A DNA stretch of 64,000 bases from Myripristis murdjan (GCF_902150065.1 NC_043999.1:28367718-28431717), one strand, 5' to 3'. Counted from the stretch's first letter, positions 8,736-19,211 are shown. Numbers and translations are program-made. The notes: a model not told the origin generated them from the letters alone.

Positions 8736-11700
8736 ATGTCATACCTGTTGCTTTTAACCATACTCATGACACTCACCTTCTCAACCATCAATGTGAGAAG
8801 CGTGAAGTCGAGAGTTAGAGCCCAGGCTGTTTTATCCTTTCTAAATTCTTTTAAGTCAGATGTGTTTTTAATACAGGAATGCGGCCTACCGTTTTTAAAG
8901 CACTACAGAGAGTGGGAGGAGATGTGGCCACAAGCGTCGATATGGAGCGGGTCAAACAAAAACAAAAACGATGGAGTGGCCATTTTAATCAAAAACCCTC
9001 TGGTTCTGGTGAAGGGCAGCACTGTGGTGAGAGACGGCAGGGCCCTTTTAACACACCTGACTTTTATGGGAAAGGATTTTAAGCTCTTAAATATTTATGG
9101 TTTTAATGACAAGAATGACAGGTATGACCTTTTAGAAGACTTGCAGTTCCACATGCTAGGTAGGGCACCTTTAGTTGTAGGCGGGGATTTTAACTGTGTT
9201 TTAAGTAGGAAAGACAGGAAAAGGGCAGGGACGGATTTTACAGTCGACAAGACATCGGTTTTATTGCAGGGCATATGCAGGGATTTTAAACTTCAGGACT
9301 GTTTTAAAACCATGCATCCCAGAGAGGAGGGCTTCACCTGGTTCAGTGGTGACGGCACCAGAGCCTCTCGCATAGACTATCTTTTTACACGGGCCTGTTC
9401 ACCAACCGATGCTAGATTAACACCTGTTTTCTTTTCCGATCACGTTATGCTCTCCTGCACTCTTTCACTCGCTTCTGGTGTGACAGCAGGAAGTGGTCTG
9501 TGGAAACTCAACTGCTCCCTTTTAGAGGATAGGGAGTTAGTTAGACAGTACAGGGAGCAGTATCAAGAGTGGCAGACCCTTCAAGACTTTTACCATACAC
9601 GCGCACACTGGTGGGAAATGGTGAAGGGTAAGACCCGGACTTTCTTTAGGCAGGCAGGTAAGAGAAAGAAAGATAGGGACGACAGACGCATGTTGGGACT
9701 GCAGAAAAGACTCCAGAGGTATTTTAAACTAAATCAAGAAGGTATGGATTTTAATGAAGAGATACGGGACGTGAAAACACAGATGTCGCTTTTAGCAGAA
9801 ATTAAAAGCAAGGGTGTCATTTTAAGAAGCAGGGAAAAGGAAATTGAGGAAGGGGAAAAGTGCACAAGATATTTTTTTAAGAAAATTTTAAATAACAGAG
9901 GATCCATTTTTAAATTACAAAAAGACAACGGGTGCACTGCAAACACGACAGAGGAACTTAAAGAAACAATAGAAAATTTTTATGGGGAACTTTACAAGGA
10001 AAAACCTGTTTTATTGGACACCATGAACAATGTTTTAGAGTCCATTGAAAATACAGTGACAGACGGAGTGCTTTTAACCCAAGATTTTACCATGTCCGAG
10101 TTAAGTAAATGTATCGAAAGTTTTAAGAAAGGGAAGTCCCCTGGAGAAGACGGGCTTCCCTTAGAATTTTATTTGACTTTTTGGGACATTTTAGCACCCG
10201 ACTTGCTTGCTGTTTTTATGGACTTTGAACATCTGGACAGACTTCCTGACAGTTTTAGAGTAGGGATAGTGACTCTCCTCCATAAAGACAAAGACAAGAC
10301 TGACTTGAGGAACTGGAGACCTATCACCCTTTTAAATATAGACTGTAAACTTTTTAGCAAGGTTTTAGCATCACGTATGTCTTTGTTTTTAGAGGAGCTG
10401 ATTCACCCGGATCAAGCCTGTGCCGTCCCGGGGAGGAAGATCACCGACAGCCTCGTACTGATCAGAGACACCATCTGTTATGCGAGAGACAGAGACATCC
10501 GGCTAGTAGTCCTAAATTTAGATTTTGAGAAAGCCTTTGATCGGGTCTCGCACCAGTACCTTTTCCAGGTACTGCCAAAGATGGGGTTCCCAGAAAGGTT
10601 TATAGCTTGGGTGGGACTGCTGTATCGGGGCATCACCAGCAGATTTGTGGTTAACGGGCATCTGACAAAAGCAGTCAATATACACTGCGGTGTCCGTCAG
10701 GGTTGTCCGTTATCTGCCCTCCTCTACGTTGTCTGTATAGAACCCCTGGCACAGATCTTGAGAAGGGATCAACGAATCCACGGGGTGGGAGTGCCAGGGA
10801 GCGGGGGACTGGAGACAAAATGCATTTTATATATGGACGACGTGAACATTTTATGCACTGACCTTTTATCTGTGAACAGGACTCTGGACGTGACTGACTG
10901 GTTTGGACAGGCCTCTGGGTCAAAACTGAACAGGAGCAAGACCCAAGCCCAATTTTACGGACCATGGACAGCGACAGAGACGACGGGACTCCCCCTGACT
11001 GTGACCCAGACTGACCAAAAGATCCTGGGGGTCAAATTTGATCGGGAGGGGGGAGGGAAAACAAATTGGCCAGACTTGGTAGGGAAAGTTAGACAGAGAC
11101 TAGGGTACTGGGGACTTAGGGGACTGACCATGGAAGGAAAGGTTTTAATCATCAAAGCAGTGATTTTACCTTTGCTTTTATTGATCAGTTCTGTTTTTAT
11201 CCCACCAAGGAGAGTGCTACTCGACCTGGACCGAGCCATGTTCTACTTTTTATGGGGATCCAAGTGGGAACGACTGAGGAGGGAGGTGATGAAGAGGCCA
11301 AAGGAGAAAGGAGGAAAAGGAGTGCCCGACCTTTTATTGTTTTTAGGAAGCCGATACACCACAACACACATAAAACAAGCCACAGCCCCATCCAGAAACC
11401 CCAAGACTGAAGCCATGACGCGTTTCTGGATGGGGTCCTACCTGAGAAGACTGAAACTTTTACCCACTGATCTTAGAGTACCTGTGTCTTTTAGCCTGCC
11501 AAACGCATATGCTTTTATCCAGAAGTTTTTAAAGAATTTTAACTTGGAGCAGGAGGAGTTGCATGTTTTAACCAACCACCGCTCTCTCATTTCTGTTGTG
11601 CAGGAGCGGGAACCAGTGAGTCCAGTGCGCGGGCTCGCCTTTGGTGAGCCCTCCACAGTTTGGCGCAACGTGAACCATTCTGCTCTCCCAAACAGACTCC

Positions 11701-12194
11701 GGGACCTGTCGTGGCTGGTGGCTCATGAGATCCTCCCAGTCAGGTCCGTAATGCACTCCCGGGGCATGTCAGCGACCTCAATCTGCCCCCGACCAGGTTG
11801 TGGCGCGCCTGAGTCGGTGAGGCATCTGCTCTGGGAGTGCAGCGCTGCCGTAGACCAGTGGGCGACAGCCGGCTCCTTGCAATTCCCGTACTTACCGGTT
11901 AGGGAGGTCCTGACAGCACAAATGGTGCTGTATGGGGTGAGCCAAGAAAAAAAACAAAACAAAAAGGACTTTGCAAACCAGTGGCTCACCCTCGCCGCCA
12001 TCAAAGACGCCATATGGACCTCCAGAAACTTGCTGGTAAGAAGGCAAAGGCAGAGCCCCCCCGTGGCTGTGATCCGGATGGCAGCAGCGACGGTCCAAGC
12101 GGCCGGAGCTGCAGGCGGCGGGCCTAGGACACAGCCACAAAGAAGATTCGCCTCACTGCTCATTCGGACGAAGGTGTCGGAAGCCACACAGTAA
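8736..12194 (+). CDS. ORF2 (endonuclease-reverse transcriptase) of U2 element
   Basis: An uninterrupted frame of 1,152 residues. The APE endonuclease is at about 1-240 (IQECGLP, GGDFNC near 149, SRIDYLFTR, SDH near 235). Reverse transcriptase is at about 480-760 (NWRPITLLN, DFEKAFDRVSH, GVRQGCPLS, YMDD at about 699-702). A C-terminal zinc-binding motif follows near 1,017-1,035 (CPRPGC...HLLWEC). All key residues I can check are present, so the enzyme could be active. The endonuclease is presumed to set U2 specificity. The reading strand is strikingly rich in the word TTTTA. Confidence 0.95.
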   Translation: MSYLLLLTILMTLTFSTINVRSVKSRVRAQAVLSFLNSFKSDVFLIQECGLPFLKHYREWEEMWPQASIWSGSNKNKNDGVAILIKNPLVLVKGSTVVRDGRALLTHLTFMGKDFKLLNIYGFNDKNDRYDLLEDLQFHMLGRAPLVVGGDFNCVLSRKDRKRAGTDFTVDKTSVLLQGICRDFKLQDCFKTMHPREEGFTWFSGDGTRASRIDYLFTRACSPTDARLTPVFFSDHVMLSCTLSLASGVTAGSGLWKLNCSLLEDRELVRQYREQYQEWQTLQDFYHTRAHWWEMVKGKTRTFFRQAGKRKKDRDDRRMLGLQKRLQRYFKLNQEGMDFNEEIRDVKTQMSLLAEIKSKGVILRSREKEIEEGEKCTRYFFKKILNNRGSIFKLQKDNGCTANTTEELKETIENFYGELYKEKPVLLDTMNNVLESIENTVTDGVLLTQDFTMSELSKCIESFKKGKSPGEDGLPLEFYLTFWDILAPDLLAVFMDFEHLDRLPDSFRVGIVTLLHKDKDKTDLRNWRPITLLNIDCKLFSKVLASRMSLFLEELIHPDQACAVPGRKITDSLVLIRDTICYARDRDIRLVVLNLDFEKAFDRVSHQYLFQVLPKMGFPERFIAWVGLLYRGITSRFVVNGHLTKAVNIHCGVRQGCPLSALLYVVCIEPLAQILRRDQRIHGVGVPGSGGLETKCILYMDDVNILCTDLLSVNRTLDVTDWFGQASGSKLNRSKTQAQFYGPWTATETTGLPLTVTQTDQKILGVKFDREGGGKTNWPDLVGKVRQRLGYWGLRGLTMEGKVLIIKAVILPLLLLISSVFIPPRRVLLDLDRAMFYFLWGSKWERLRREVMKRPKEKGGKGVPDLLLFLGSRYTTTHIKQATAPSRNPKTEAMTRFWMGSYLRRLKLLPTDLRVPVSFSLPNAYAFIQKFLKNFNLEQEELHVLTNHRSLISVVQEREPVSPVRGLAFGEPSTVWRNVNHSALPNRLRDLSWLVAHEILPVRSVMHSRGMSATSICPRPGCGAPESVRHLLWECSAAVDQWATAGSLQFPYLPVREVLTAQMVLYGVSQEKKQNKKDFANQWLTLAAIKDAIWTSRNLLVRRQRQSPPVAVIRMAAATVQAAGAAGGGPRTQPQRRFASLLIRTKVSEATQ

Positions 12195-12649
12195 AAGGTC
12201 AAAGCAGCGGCGGCCTGGCTCTCCGGGTGTGGCAGGTGGGAAGGAGCAAAAGGGTGGGGGTCTCCGCTGAGCACCACGGCAGGATCCCGAGAGACCTAAT
12301 CTGTTTGGGAGAGCGGAATGAGTTACCCTTGGAAAGGACTCACCCCGCTTTTGCACAACATTTTAACAAATGCACTCCTTTTTAAAAGATTTTTATTGAA
12401 CTCAGCACACATACATTGTTTGTTTTAAACGCACCTTTACCTTTTACGACCACCATGTTCTTATCTGTTATGCCTTTTAAAACAATGTCTTTTATTGTTT
12501 TAAACTAAATTATTGCTAAACAGATTGTATTTATTTATTACTTGACTGGTGTTTTAAAGGGTAAATTGTTGCTTTATTAACCAATGTGAATATTGTATGT
12601 GAGGACTGAAAAGTATCAATAAATACTTTCGAAAGAAAAAAAAAAAAAA

Positions 12650-12799
12650 TCTGTTCTTATCAGTTTAATATCTGATACGTCCCCTACCCGGGGACCATAT
12701 ATTAAATGGATTTCTGGAACAGGGAGATGGACTAGGGGCTTGCTCCGTCCACTCCACGCATCGACCCGGTATTGCAGTATCTCCGGGAGCGGTGCACCC
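12650..12799 (+). pseudogene. U2 snRNA gene, 3' part (nt 39-188)
   Basis: Continues U2 from nt 39 to the mature 3' end directly after the retrotransposon poly(A). It includes the stem-loop II region, the Sm-site region (GATTTCTGGA) and stem-loops III-IV, identical to the intact copies. It has no promoter of its own, so it is a disrupted gene half. Confidence 0.95.
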
Positions 12800-13258
12800 C
12801 CTCCCTCACCTTGTGCAATAACAGCTTACGCTCGCCCAGCTCTTTCTCCAGCTGCAAACACCCGTCGGCCCATAACTTTGGACTTGCAGCCACTGCCAAC
12901 GGGACCTGCGGTATGCAGGGCTTACGCTTTACGTCTCAAGTGCTCCGGCTTGCCCTCAACATCGCATACACAACTCCCAGCTCTCACACACACAGCCAAA
13001 AGCTTTGTATGCGATATTTCTCCCCCGACTGGCTCTGTCCAATTCAACCGGGGGTTCCACAACCACACGCCGTGGACTGGACAATCAAAAGACAAGACTT
13101 CTCCGCATCGTTCCTGATTTTGCGCCGAGTGGATCCGCAGTCCTTGGCGGGGACAAATAGCTTCGTCGCACTGGCTCCAATTTAAAGACGGACCTGGTAT
13201 TGTGCTGAAGAGAAATCTCCAGTCATGCATGTTCTGACTTGACATACTTGTTTTGACG
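12800..13258. other. U2 downstream spacer with first copy of duplicated block
   Basis: Sequence following the U2 3' end. A 3' box-like stretch (GTGCAATAACAG) lies about 14 nt downstream. At 13,151-13,245 is the first copy of a block of about 95 bp that recurs, diverged, at 13,619-13,713. Short open frames here repeat in every unit but show no protein family and are not called genes. Confidence 0.6.
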
Positions 13259-13585
13259 TCTCGGCCGTTTGGCTAAGACTGCGGTCGCCTCTTCTTGGTG
13301 GTAAAAATCCTTGCCTTCCTGTGGCATTGGTTATTACCAGCTCTTGGGAGGAAATTCCGCACATTCCTGTTGGAAAGTATGTCAACTTTCAGAGGCCCAG
13401 AGGACTTCTATCCCTGTACTCTGCCGGACTAATACCGTGACCGGGCCAAACAAGTGATGTCGTGACTCGATCTCTGCCGGAAGCTCCTCCAGAAAGCCCT
13501 AAACTTTACTCCAAAGCTGATTGGCCAGAAGGCGGGCAGAGGGCGGAGCTAGTTCAGACGGTGAGGAGGACCAATCACAGGCTGA
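13259..13585 (+). mobile_element. Fossil U2-targeted LINE remnant (with U2 nt 7-26 head)
   Basis: Begins with U2 nt 7-26 (one mismatch in this unit) and passes at the same junction as 7,033/7,034 into sequence similar to the U2 element: its 5' UTR, then pieces of ORF1 matching about 7,463-7,530 and 8,310-8,360. The middle, all of ORF2 and the U2 3' half are gone. The same 327-bp fossil is in every unit (21,208, 23,959, 31,830, and the first 19 bases of the window), so the insertion predates array amplification. Confidence 0.88.
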
Positions 13586-13618
13586 TGCAGGGCTGACCTT
13601 CAACAATCCTTTTCAGTG

Positions 13619-13713
13619 ACAAATAGCTTGATCGCACGGGCTCCGGTTTAAAGATGGAAGTAGGATTGTGCTGAAGAGAAATCTCCAGTCATCCATGTTT
13701 CGACTTGTGCGTA
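13619..13713. repeat. Second copy of the duplicated spacer block
   Basis: About 95 bp similar to 13,151-13,245 (both contain GACAAATAGCTT, GATTGTGCTGAAGAGAAATC or close variants, and CCAGTCAT). The two copies flank the fossil U2-element remnant. This arrangement recurs in every unit. It suggests a local duplication that trapped the remnant, with copy 1 now U2-proximal and copy 2 U1-proximal. Confidence 0.7.
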
Positions 13714-13888
13714 TGTGACTGGCAGGCAAACGCGGTTGATGAAAGGGTTAAGAGAAGAACATAGTCCAAGCGTGTGGAACCATAAGAAATAGAAGGAGAA
13801 ATATGTAATATAATATACGTATAAGGCTGTGCATTGGACAAGCCGTGGCATGTGTATTTGTAAGGCTGTTGTCTTTTGACACGCTGAT

Positions 13889-14015
13889 CAGGGGAGAGCG
13901 CGGACGCAGTCCCCCACTACCATAAATTATGCAGTCGAGATTCCCACATTTGGGGAATTCGCAGGGGTCAGCACAGCCGGAGTGCAATGGCTGAGCCTCG
14001 CCCTGGGTGAACCAC
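13889..14015 (-). pseudogene. U1 snRNA gene, 3' part (nt 38-164), split by LINE
   Basis: The - strand matches U1 nt 38-164. The last 13 bases (14,003-14,015) recur at 19,212-19,224 on the other side of the inserted LINE. This is the second disrupted U1 locus. Confidence 0.93.
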
Positions 14016-14173
14016 TTTCACTTTTCACTTTTTAGCTATTTTATTGAGATTTTGTCAAGGATTTACATGAACTTCATTACAATATGACATACGCAACTAA
14101 TTAAGATAAGTCACAAGAATACATACAATTACATATCGTGAATTCAGAGAAAATTTCAGTGATACAAAACACA

Positions 14174-17100
14174 TTAGATTTCTGTACATGAAAGTGCATC
14201 TGTTAAAAAAAAATTCCCCAAACCATATTCCATTCTCCATAACCTCATAGTTTCTTCCTTGCCAAGCTTCATTTTGTCTCTCAATATATAATCTCGGACA
14301 ACTGATAAAGTAAGTTTAGCGACTGACTCTGGAGGCACAGAAAACTTTTTAAAAACCAGTACATTTCTGCACTTCCAAATGGCTTCTTTGGCACAGTTGA
14401 TTGCTGCCCACCACCTTACCCATCTTTCCTGTTCTTTAGGTTGAAGGTCGCCATACAGAACATCAACTACATTAGGACGCCTATAAAGGTCAGTCAACCA
14501 GGGTCTCAGAAGTGCCCACACCCTTTGTGAATGAGTGCAATGCCAAAATAAATGTGTTACGTTCTCGTCCATATTGCAATTTACCCTGGGACACTTTGAG
14601 CTGCGCGAACATCTCCTCCTGTACAAAAAAACACGGGTGGGAAAACTGTTCTGTACTGCATTCCAGGCTATATCTTTATGTACATTGAGCAAAAAACCGG
14701 CATTAACATTTTTCCAAACTTGAATGCACTCTATTTCTTTCAAGATACCAATTGGAACCAGACTTGTGGATTGAGGTGAAAGACTATTTTCCACAGTAGT
14801 CCTGTTTACCTTCCCTCCCACTGGCCTTTCCCAGATTGCAGACTTAAAAAGTATAACTGCCTTCCCATAAAGTGGTGGCCTTGACTCTGCATAGGGGGTA
14901 TTCTGAGGGGGTCTTCTCCCAAGCTTTTTTAATATGGTTTGGCCCGCCCAGAACTTGGCAAAACTGAACCATAAAGTAGTGGCATCAACATTTAAAACTG
15001 CATTTACAATCGGAGTTAAAAACAATGCATCAAATTTGGTACCTAGCTCTGGCACTGCTTTTCCCCCTTTATCCAGGGGTCGATACATGATGTCACGCTT
15101 TACTCTTTCTTGCTGAGAACCCCATATAAATTCAAACATAAATCTTCTCAGTGCTGTTAGGAACGATCTGGGCACAGGCAAGGTGACAGCCAAAAAGGTC
15201 AGAGAGGCATAAACTTCTGCCTTTATGACGAGAACCTTCCCTGTAATGGTTAGATCTCTATCCTCCCATTTTAGAAGCTTGCCTCTTATTTTTGGTAGTC
15301 TTGAGTCCCAGTTTGCCTTCACCATGTCTTTACCAAAAACTATTCCCAAAATTTTTATTCTGTCCTGTTGTTCAACCAGTCCCAAGTCAAGTTTGCTTTC
15401 TTTCCAGTTCACATACAGCGCTTCACTCTTAGTTCTGTTGAGCTTGGCTCCTGATGCCCTTGAAAAACAGTCACTCCAACCAAGGGCATTGACTAACGAG
15501 TTGTTATCTGTACTTAGAATGGTCAGGTCGTCCATGTACAGGGTCAACTTGGCCTCCCTCCCACTGCTCCCTGGTACAAGGAGGCCATGAATGGAGGGGT
15601 CCTGCTGTATAGCGCAGGCCAAAGGCTCCATTGCCAGGATGAAGAGGACCACTGATAGAGGGCAACCCTGCCTGACCCCTGACTGTACCTTGAAGGTATC
15701 TGTAGTGTTTCCATTTATAGTAATTCTACTTACACAGTCATTATAGAGGAGGTCTATCCAGGCCCTTATTTTTGGCCCGAAACCAAAGGCCTCAATCACC
15801 TTTTTTAGGTAAATGTGGTTGATTCTGTCAAAGGCCTTCTCCAAATCTAGGCCTACTATGCAAAGGGGGACCTTTCGGTCAACAGCGTATAGAAAAGAGT
15901 CTCTGACTAGGGCCAGGCTATCAGTCATTGACCGCCCTGGCACCACACATGTCTGCTCCTCGCCCACCAGCTCTCCTGCCATGTCCTGCAGCCTGAAAAA
16001 GAGGGCCTTTGCTAGGATTTTACGATCCACCCCCAGCAGTGTGAGTGGTCTCCAGTTCTTGATGTCCTTTTTGTCGCCTTTTTTAAACAGTAAAGACACA
16101 ATACCCTCCCTCAGAGATGGTGGTAATTTACCTAAGAGAAGGCTCTCTTTAAACATGTCTAGAAGGGGCCCCTTTATTTCCGCCCAAAAGGTAGTATAAA
16201 ACTCTTTGGGCAGGCCGTCAGCTCCTGGTACCTTGTTATCCTGCATGCTTTCCACTGCTTTTGTGAGTTCCTTTTCTGACAGTTCACATTCCAACAAACA
16301 ATTGAAGTCATTTATCTTTTTGTTTACTTTTAACAGGAGTCTGTCCAGAGACGCACTATCTAGGTCTTCCCCCTTGTAGAGGTCTGAGTAAAAGGAATGT
16401 ACACAAGTATGTATATTTTTTTCTTCTCTTTGTTCATTACCATCTTGGTCATAAATTGCCTCCATTTTGTTTTTGGGACAGGCTAGTTTTCTAAAAAAAA
16501 TATCTGGAGCATTTTTCATTCTCCTCCATATGTTGGACTCTGCTACGAGCCAATAGTCCTTGACTCGCCTCTGTGGACAGTTGAAGCATTTCTCTCTTTA
16601 ATTTTGCAATGTCTTCCGAGACTTCAAAACCGACATGGGCCATTGTATATAGGCGTTGTAATTTTGCCTGTTGTTTTTTTAGCTTAAAACGTTTCTTTTT
16701 GGCTGCCTTTTTCCCTACCTCAATAAAAAACCTCTTCACTCGTTCCTTCACGTCCTCCCACCATTCTCCCACTGATTCAAAGACAAACTGTAGGGAAGAC
16801 CACTGATTCAGTTTTTCTTTTAGTTTGCTAACCACCTTTTTATCCAGAAGTAAAGAGGTATTAAGCTTCCATAACCCTTTACCCCTTTTGTTTCTGTCCG
16901 CCAGGACCAGAGAGCAGGCAACTTTAGAATGGTCTGAAAAAAAGACTGGTGTAACTGAGGCATCTGAAACCTGCAAACCTTTAGAGGTAAGTAAAAAGTC
17001 TATTCTGGAATATATTCTGCCATTTGTCCATGTGTATCCGGGTTGTCTGGGGTGTATTGTACGGAAAGTATCTGTCAGTTTGAAGTCACTTATGATGTTT

Positions 17101-17606
17101 TTTAGTGACACTGAGCTGGAGTCTAGCCTCACTGTACTGGTTGTCATTCTGTCTTTAGAGTCTACCAAACAGTTAAAATCTCCCCCCAAGACAACCTCGC
17201 TGTCACACAGTAACAGAGGCTGAATGGCTTTTAAGGTATCTATGCGCTCTTGTAGATCTGCTGGGCAGTAAACATTAATTATCCTCAGCCTGACATTGTT
17301 CCATTCTACATCTACACATAAAAGGCTCCCATATATCACTTGCTGTACTCTTTGGATATTATACCCCCACCCTTTGAACAACACAGCCACCCCTGATGAC
17401 CTGTTTTTGTTGTCCCCAGACCATACTGACTGCCCATGACTCCATCTTTCCTCATACACTTTATAATTGTCCTTGTAAGGGATGTTACACTCCTGTAATA
17501 GACAGATGTTACTGCCCTCTGAATGTAAAAAGTCAAAAGCAGATAAACACTTTACAGGGTCATTCAGGCCTCTAGTGTTGAGGGAGGCGATTGATATGTT
17601 AGTCAT
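14174..17606 (-). pseudogene. ORF2 (endonuclease-reverse transcriptase), family A copy 2, one frameshift
   Basis: Same domain order as copy 1: APE endonuclease (GGDFNC near residue 141, SDH near 226), reverse transcriptase with GVRQGCPLS and YMDD (at about 15,527-15,538), and a C-terminal CCHC. The only break is an extra base in an A/T run near 16,493, splitting the frame into 371- and 781-residue pieces. A single homopolymer indel could be a true mutation or a sequencing error. Otherwise this is the best preserved U1-type ORF2 in the window. Confidence 0.92.
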
Positions 17607-17624
17607 GGGGTATACTTGGGGGGT

Positions 17625-19088
17625 TCACACTCTGGGGGGGTCGGTGTCGGGGCTTCGCTTTCCACCCTTACGCCTTCTCCTTTTCTTATTTTGGTACTGA
17701 GTGCTCTCCCCCTCTGTCACGTTCATTTGTGTGGCAGTGGAGAAGGCAGTCAGACACTCAGGATCCAAGAAGGAAGCAGAAGCGGATGATGGAGAAGGCC
17801 ATACCTGAGAGCCCAGGGTGATGGACTCTTCTGATGTCTCTGGCTGCGAGCGCTTCAGTGGAGAAGGTTGTTGTTGCGCAGGGCCATCGATGAATGGAGC
17901 CATGGGCTGGAGTGGTCCCCCGGCCCCCTCAGGTCTGCCCCTCGACCCGAAAGACTCGGGGCGGCCTTCCGGGGTTGCCTGTAGATCTGCCAGCAAGTTG
18001 TCTAGGAGGTCTCTGCAGTCGCTTGTAGCGATGACGGTGGAGTTTGCCGGGGCCTGGTGTTGTGCCGGTGGCAGGTCCAACTGGCTGCTGTCTTCCTCAT
18101 CTTCGCCCATGTCAACTGGGGTGTCACTCCAGTCTAGCCGCCCGCTCTCAATGGGAGGCTCCCCCTGGCTGGGTTGAGCTTGGATTGACTCCACTGCTGG
18201 TGTTGAGGACCCTGTACTGGTTGAAAGTTCCCCTCCTTGGCCATCCTGGGCTAGCTCGGCTTGCTGGACGTTAGATGTCGCCCCTTCCTGCCTGGTCTGC
18301 TGTTCCTGCTCTGGAGCCTGGTCATGTACTGGTGCTGGTGCTGGTTCGTCTGCCTGGAACAGCTCTGGCTGCCTTGTCTTGTTGGCGTAGGACTTTGGGC
18401 ATCCCCTGAAGGTATGTGTGTTGTCCCCACAGAGATTGCACCTCATGGGCTGGTCGCAATCCCTAGTCTCATGGTTAGAGTTTTTACAGTTCTTGCAAAA
18501 AATGTTTTTGCACTCAGCAGCTAGGTGACCCAGTGAACCACACCTTCTGCACACCTTGGGCTGCCCTTGGTAGAAGACACTGCCTCTGACCCGCCCCAGC
18601 TGGATGGTGGATGGCAGATGATGCAGCTGTCCAGTGCTCTGGTCCCTCTTCAACTTGACGTAAAAACGCCGTGCCCCAGTCCGGATGCCATCTTGGTCCC
18701 TGAGCTCCATTCCTCTCAGAACAGTACACTTGTATGAAAGCCAGGTTTGGATGTCTTCAGTCGTGATGTTCTCTGAAAACATGATTACTGTGACAGATCT
18801 AGCGTCTCTTTCAGACAATGGGATGAGAGTTATATTCTCAAGCCTGAGACTGTTGGCTTGTTTTTGTCTGAATCTGTCCACACACTGCTCAAAACTAGCA
18901 AAGGTCGAAAAAATGACCTCAAACACCTTTTTTCCTGGCAGGGCGAAGATATAATCCAGGTGAGAAGCTGAAAACCCTAATTCCGATTGTAGGACATTTC
19001 TTGAGAATTGTAGACGGTCCATCTCAAGGTCTCCTTGGAGTTCAAAACGGACAGCGTTCCGCCTATTTTGGGTTTGCACTGCTGCCAT
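17625..19088 (-). CDS. ORF1 (zinc-knuckle protein), family A copy 2
   Basis: About 487 codons from the MAAVQTQNRR start. It is near-identical to copy 1 with the same three CCHC knuckles. One base fewer in the G run near 17,633 moves the stop upstream, so the last residues differ and ORF1 no longer overlaps ORF2 (a gap of about 18 nt instead of the 8-nt overlap of copy 1). Confidence 0.9.
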   Translation of the reverse strand: MAAVQTQNRRNAVRFELQGDLEMDRLQFSRNVLQSELGFSASHLDYIFALPGKKVFEVIFSTFASFEQCVDRFRQKQANSLRLENITLIPLSERDARSVTVIMFSENITTEDIQTWLSYKCTVLRGMELRDQDGIRTGARRFYVKLKRDQSTGQLHHLPSTIQLGRVRGSVFYQGQPKVCRRCGSLGHLAAECKNIFCKNCKNSNHETRDCDQPMRCNLCGDNTHTFRGCPKSYANKTRQPELFQADEPAPAPVHDQAPEQEQQTRQEGATSNVQQAELAQDGQGGELSTSTGSSTPAVESIQAQPSQGEPPIESGRLDWSDTPVDMGEDEEDSSQLDLPPAQHQAPANSTVIATSDCRDLLDNLLADLQATPEGRPESFGSRGRPEGAGGPLQPMAPFIDGPAQQQPSPLKRSQPETSEESITLGSQVWPSPSSASASFLDPECLTAFSTATQMNVTEGESTQYQNKKRRRRKGGKRSPDTDPPRV

Positions 19089-19211
19089 GATGGTAACCAG
19101 AGGACAAGGCCGGAGAACCAGCCCCTCTGGAAAGACAACCTCCAACAATGTTCTTCACTTGTGCCCCATACACCGCACGGCAACAGCAAAGACTGTACTC
19201 AAAGACTGGAA

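Larger units (their letters stand above)
7034..12649 (+). mobile_element. U2-inserted Tx1-group LINE (Keno-like), full length
   Basis: A 5.6-kb two-ORF non-LTR retrotransposon in sense orientation inside U2. The 5' UTR is about 347 nt, ORF1 and ORF2 are both open, and AATAAA precedes a tail of about 13 A. Known Keno elements of fish are Tx1-group LINEs that target U2 genes, and position, clade and layout fit that. Unlike the U1 insertions there is no clear target-site duplication; instead about 12 bp of U2 are lost. Intact ORFs and a clean poly(A) tail indicate a recent insertion. Confidence 0.93.
14016..19211 (-). mobile_element. U1-inserted Tx1-group LINE, family A copy 2
   Basis: A full-length relative of the copy at 450-5,642 at exactly the same U1 position, with the same 13-bp target-site duplication. 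Scattered differences of roughly two to three dozen were seen by eye. The tail differs (two GTGAAA units here, one longer A run in copy 1), which allows separate insertions, although slippage after array duplication is also possible. Confidence 0.93.

Noticed and set aside
12740-13185. Short open frames of 125 and 137 codons downstream of U2, repeated in every unit
   Set aside because: They overlap the U2 3' end and spacer, have no protein family features, and their conservation follows from array homogenisation, not coding selection.
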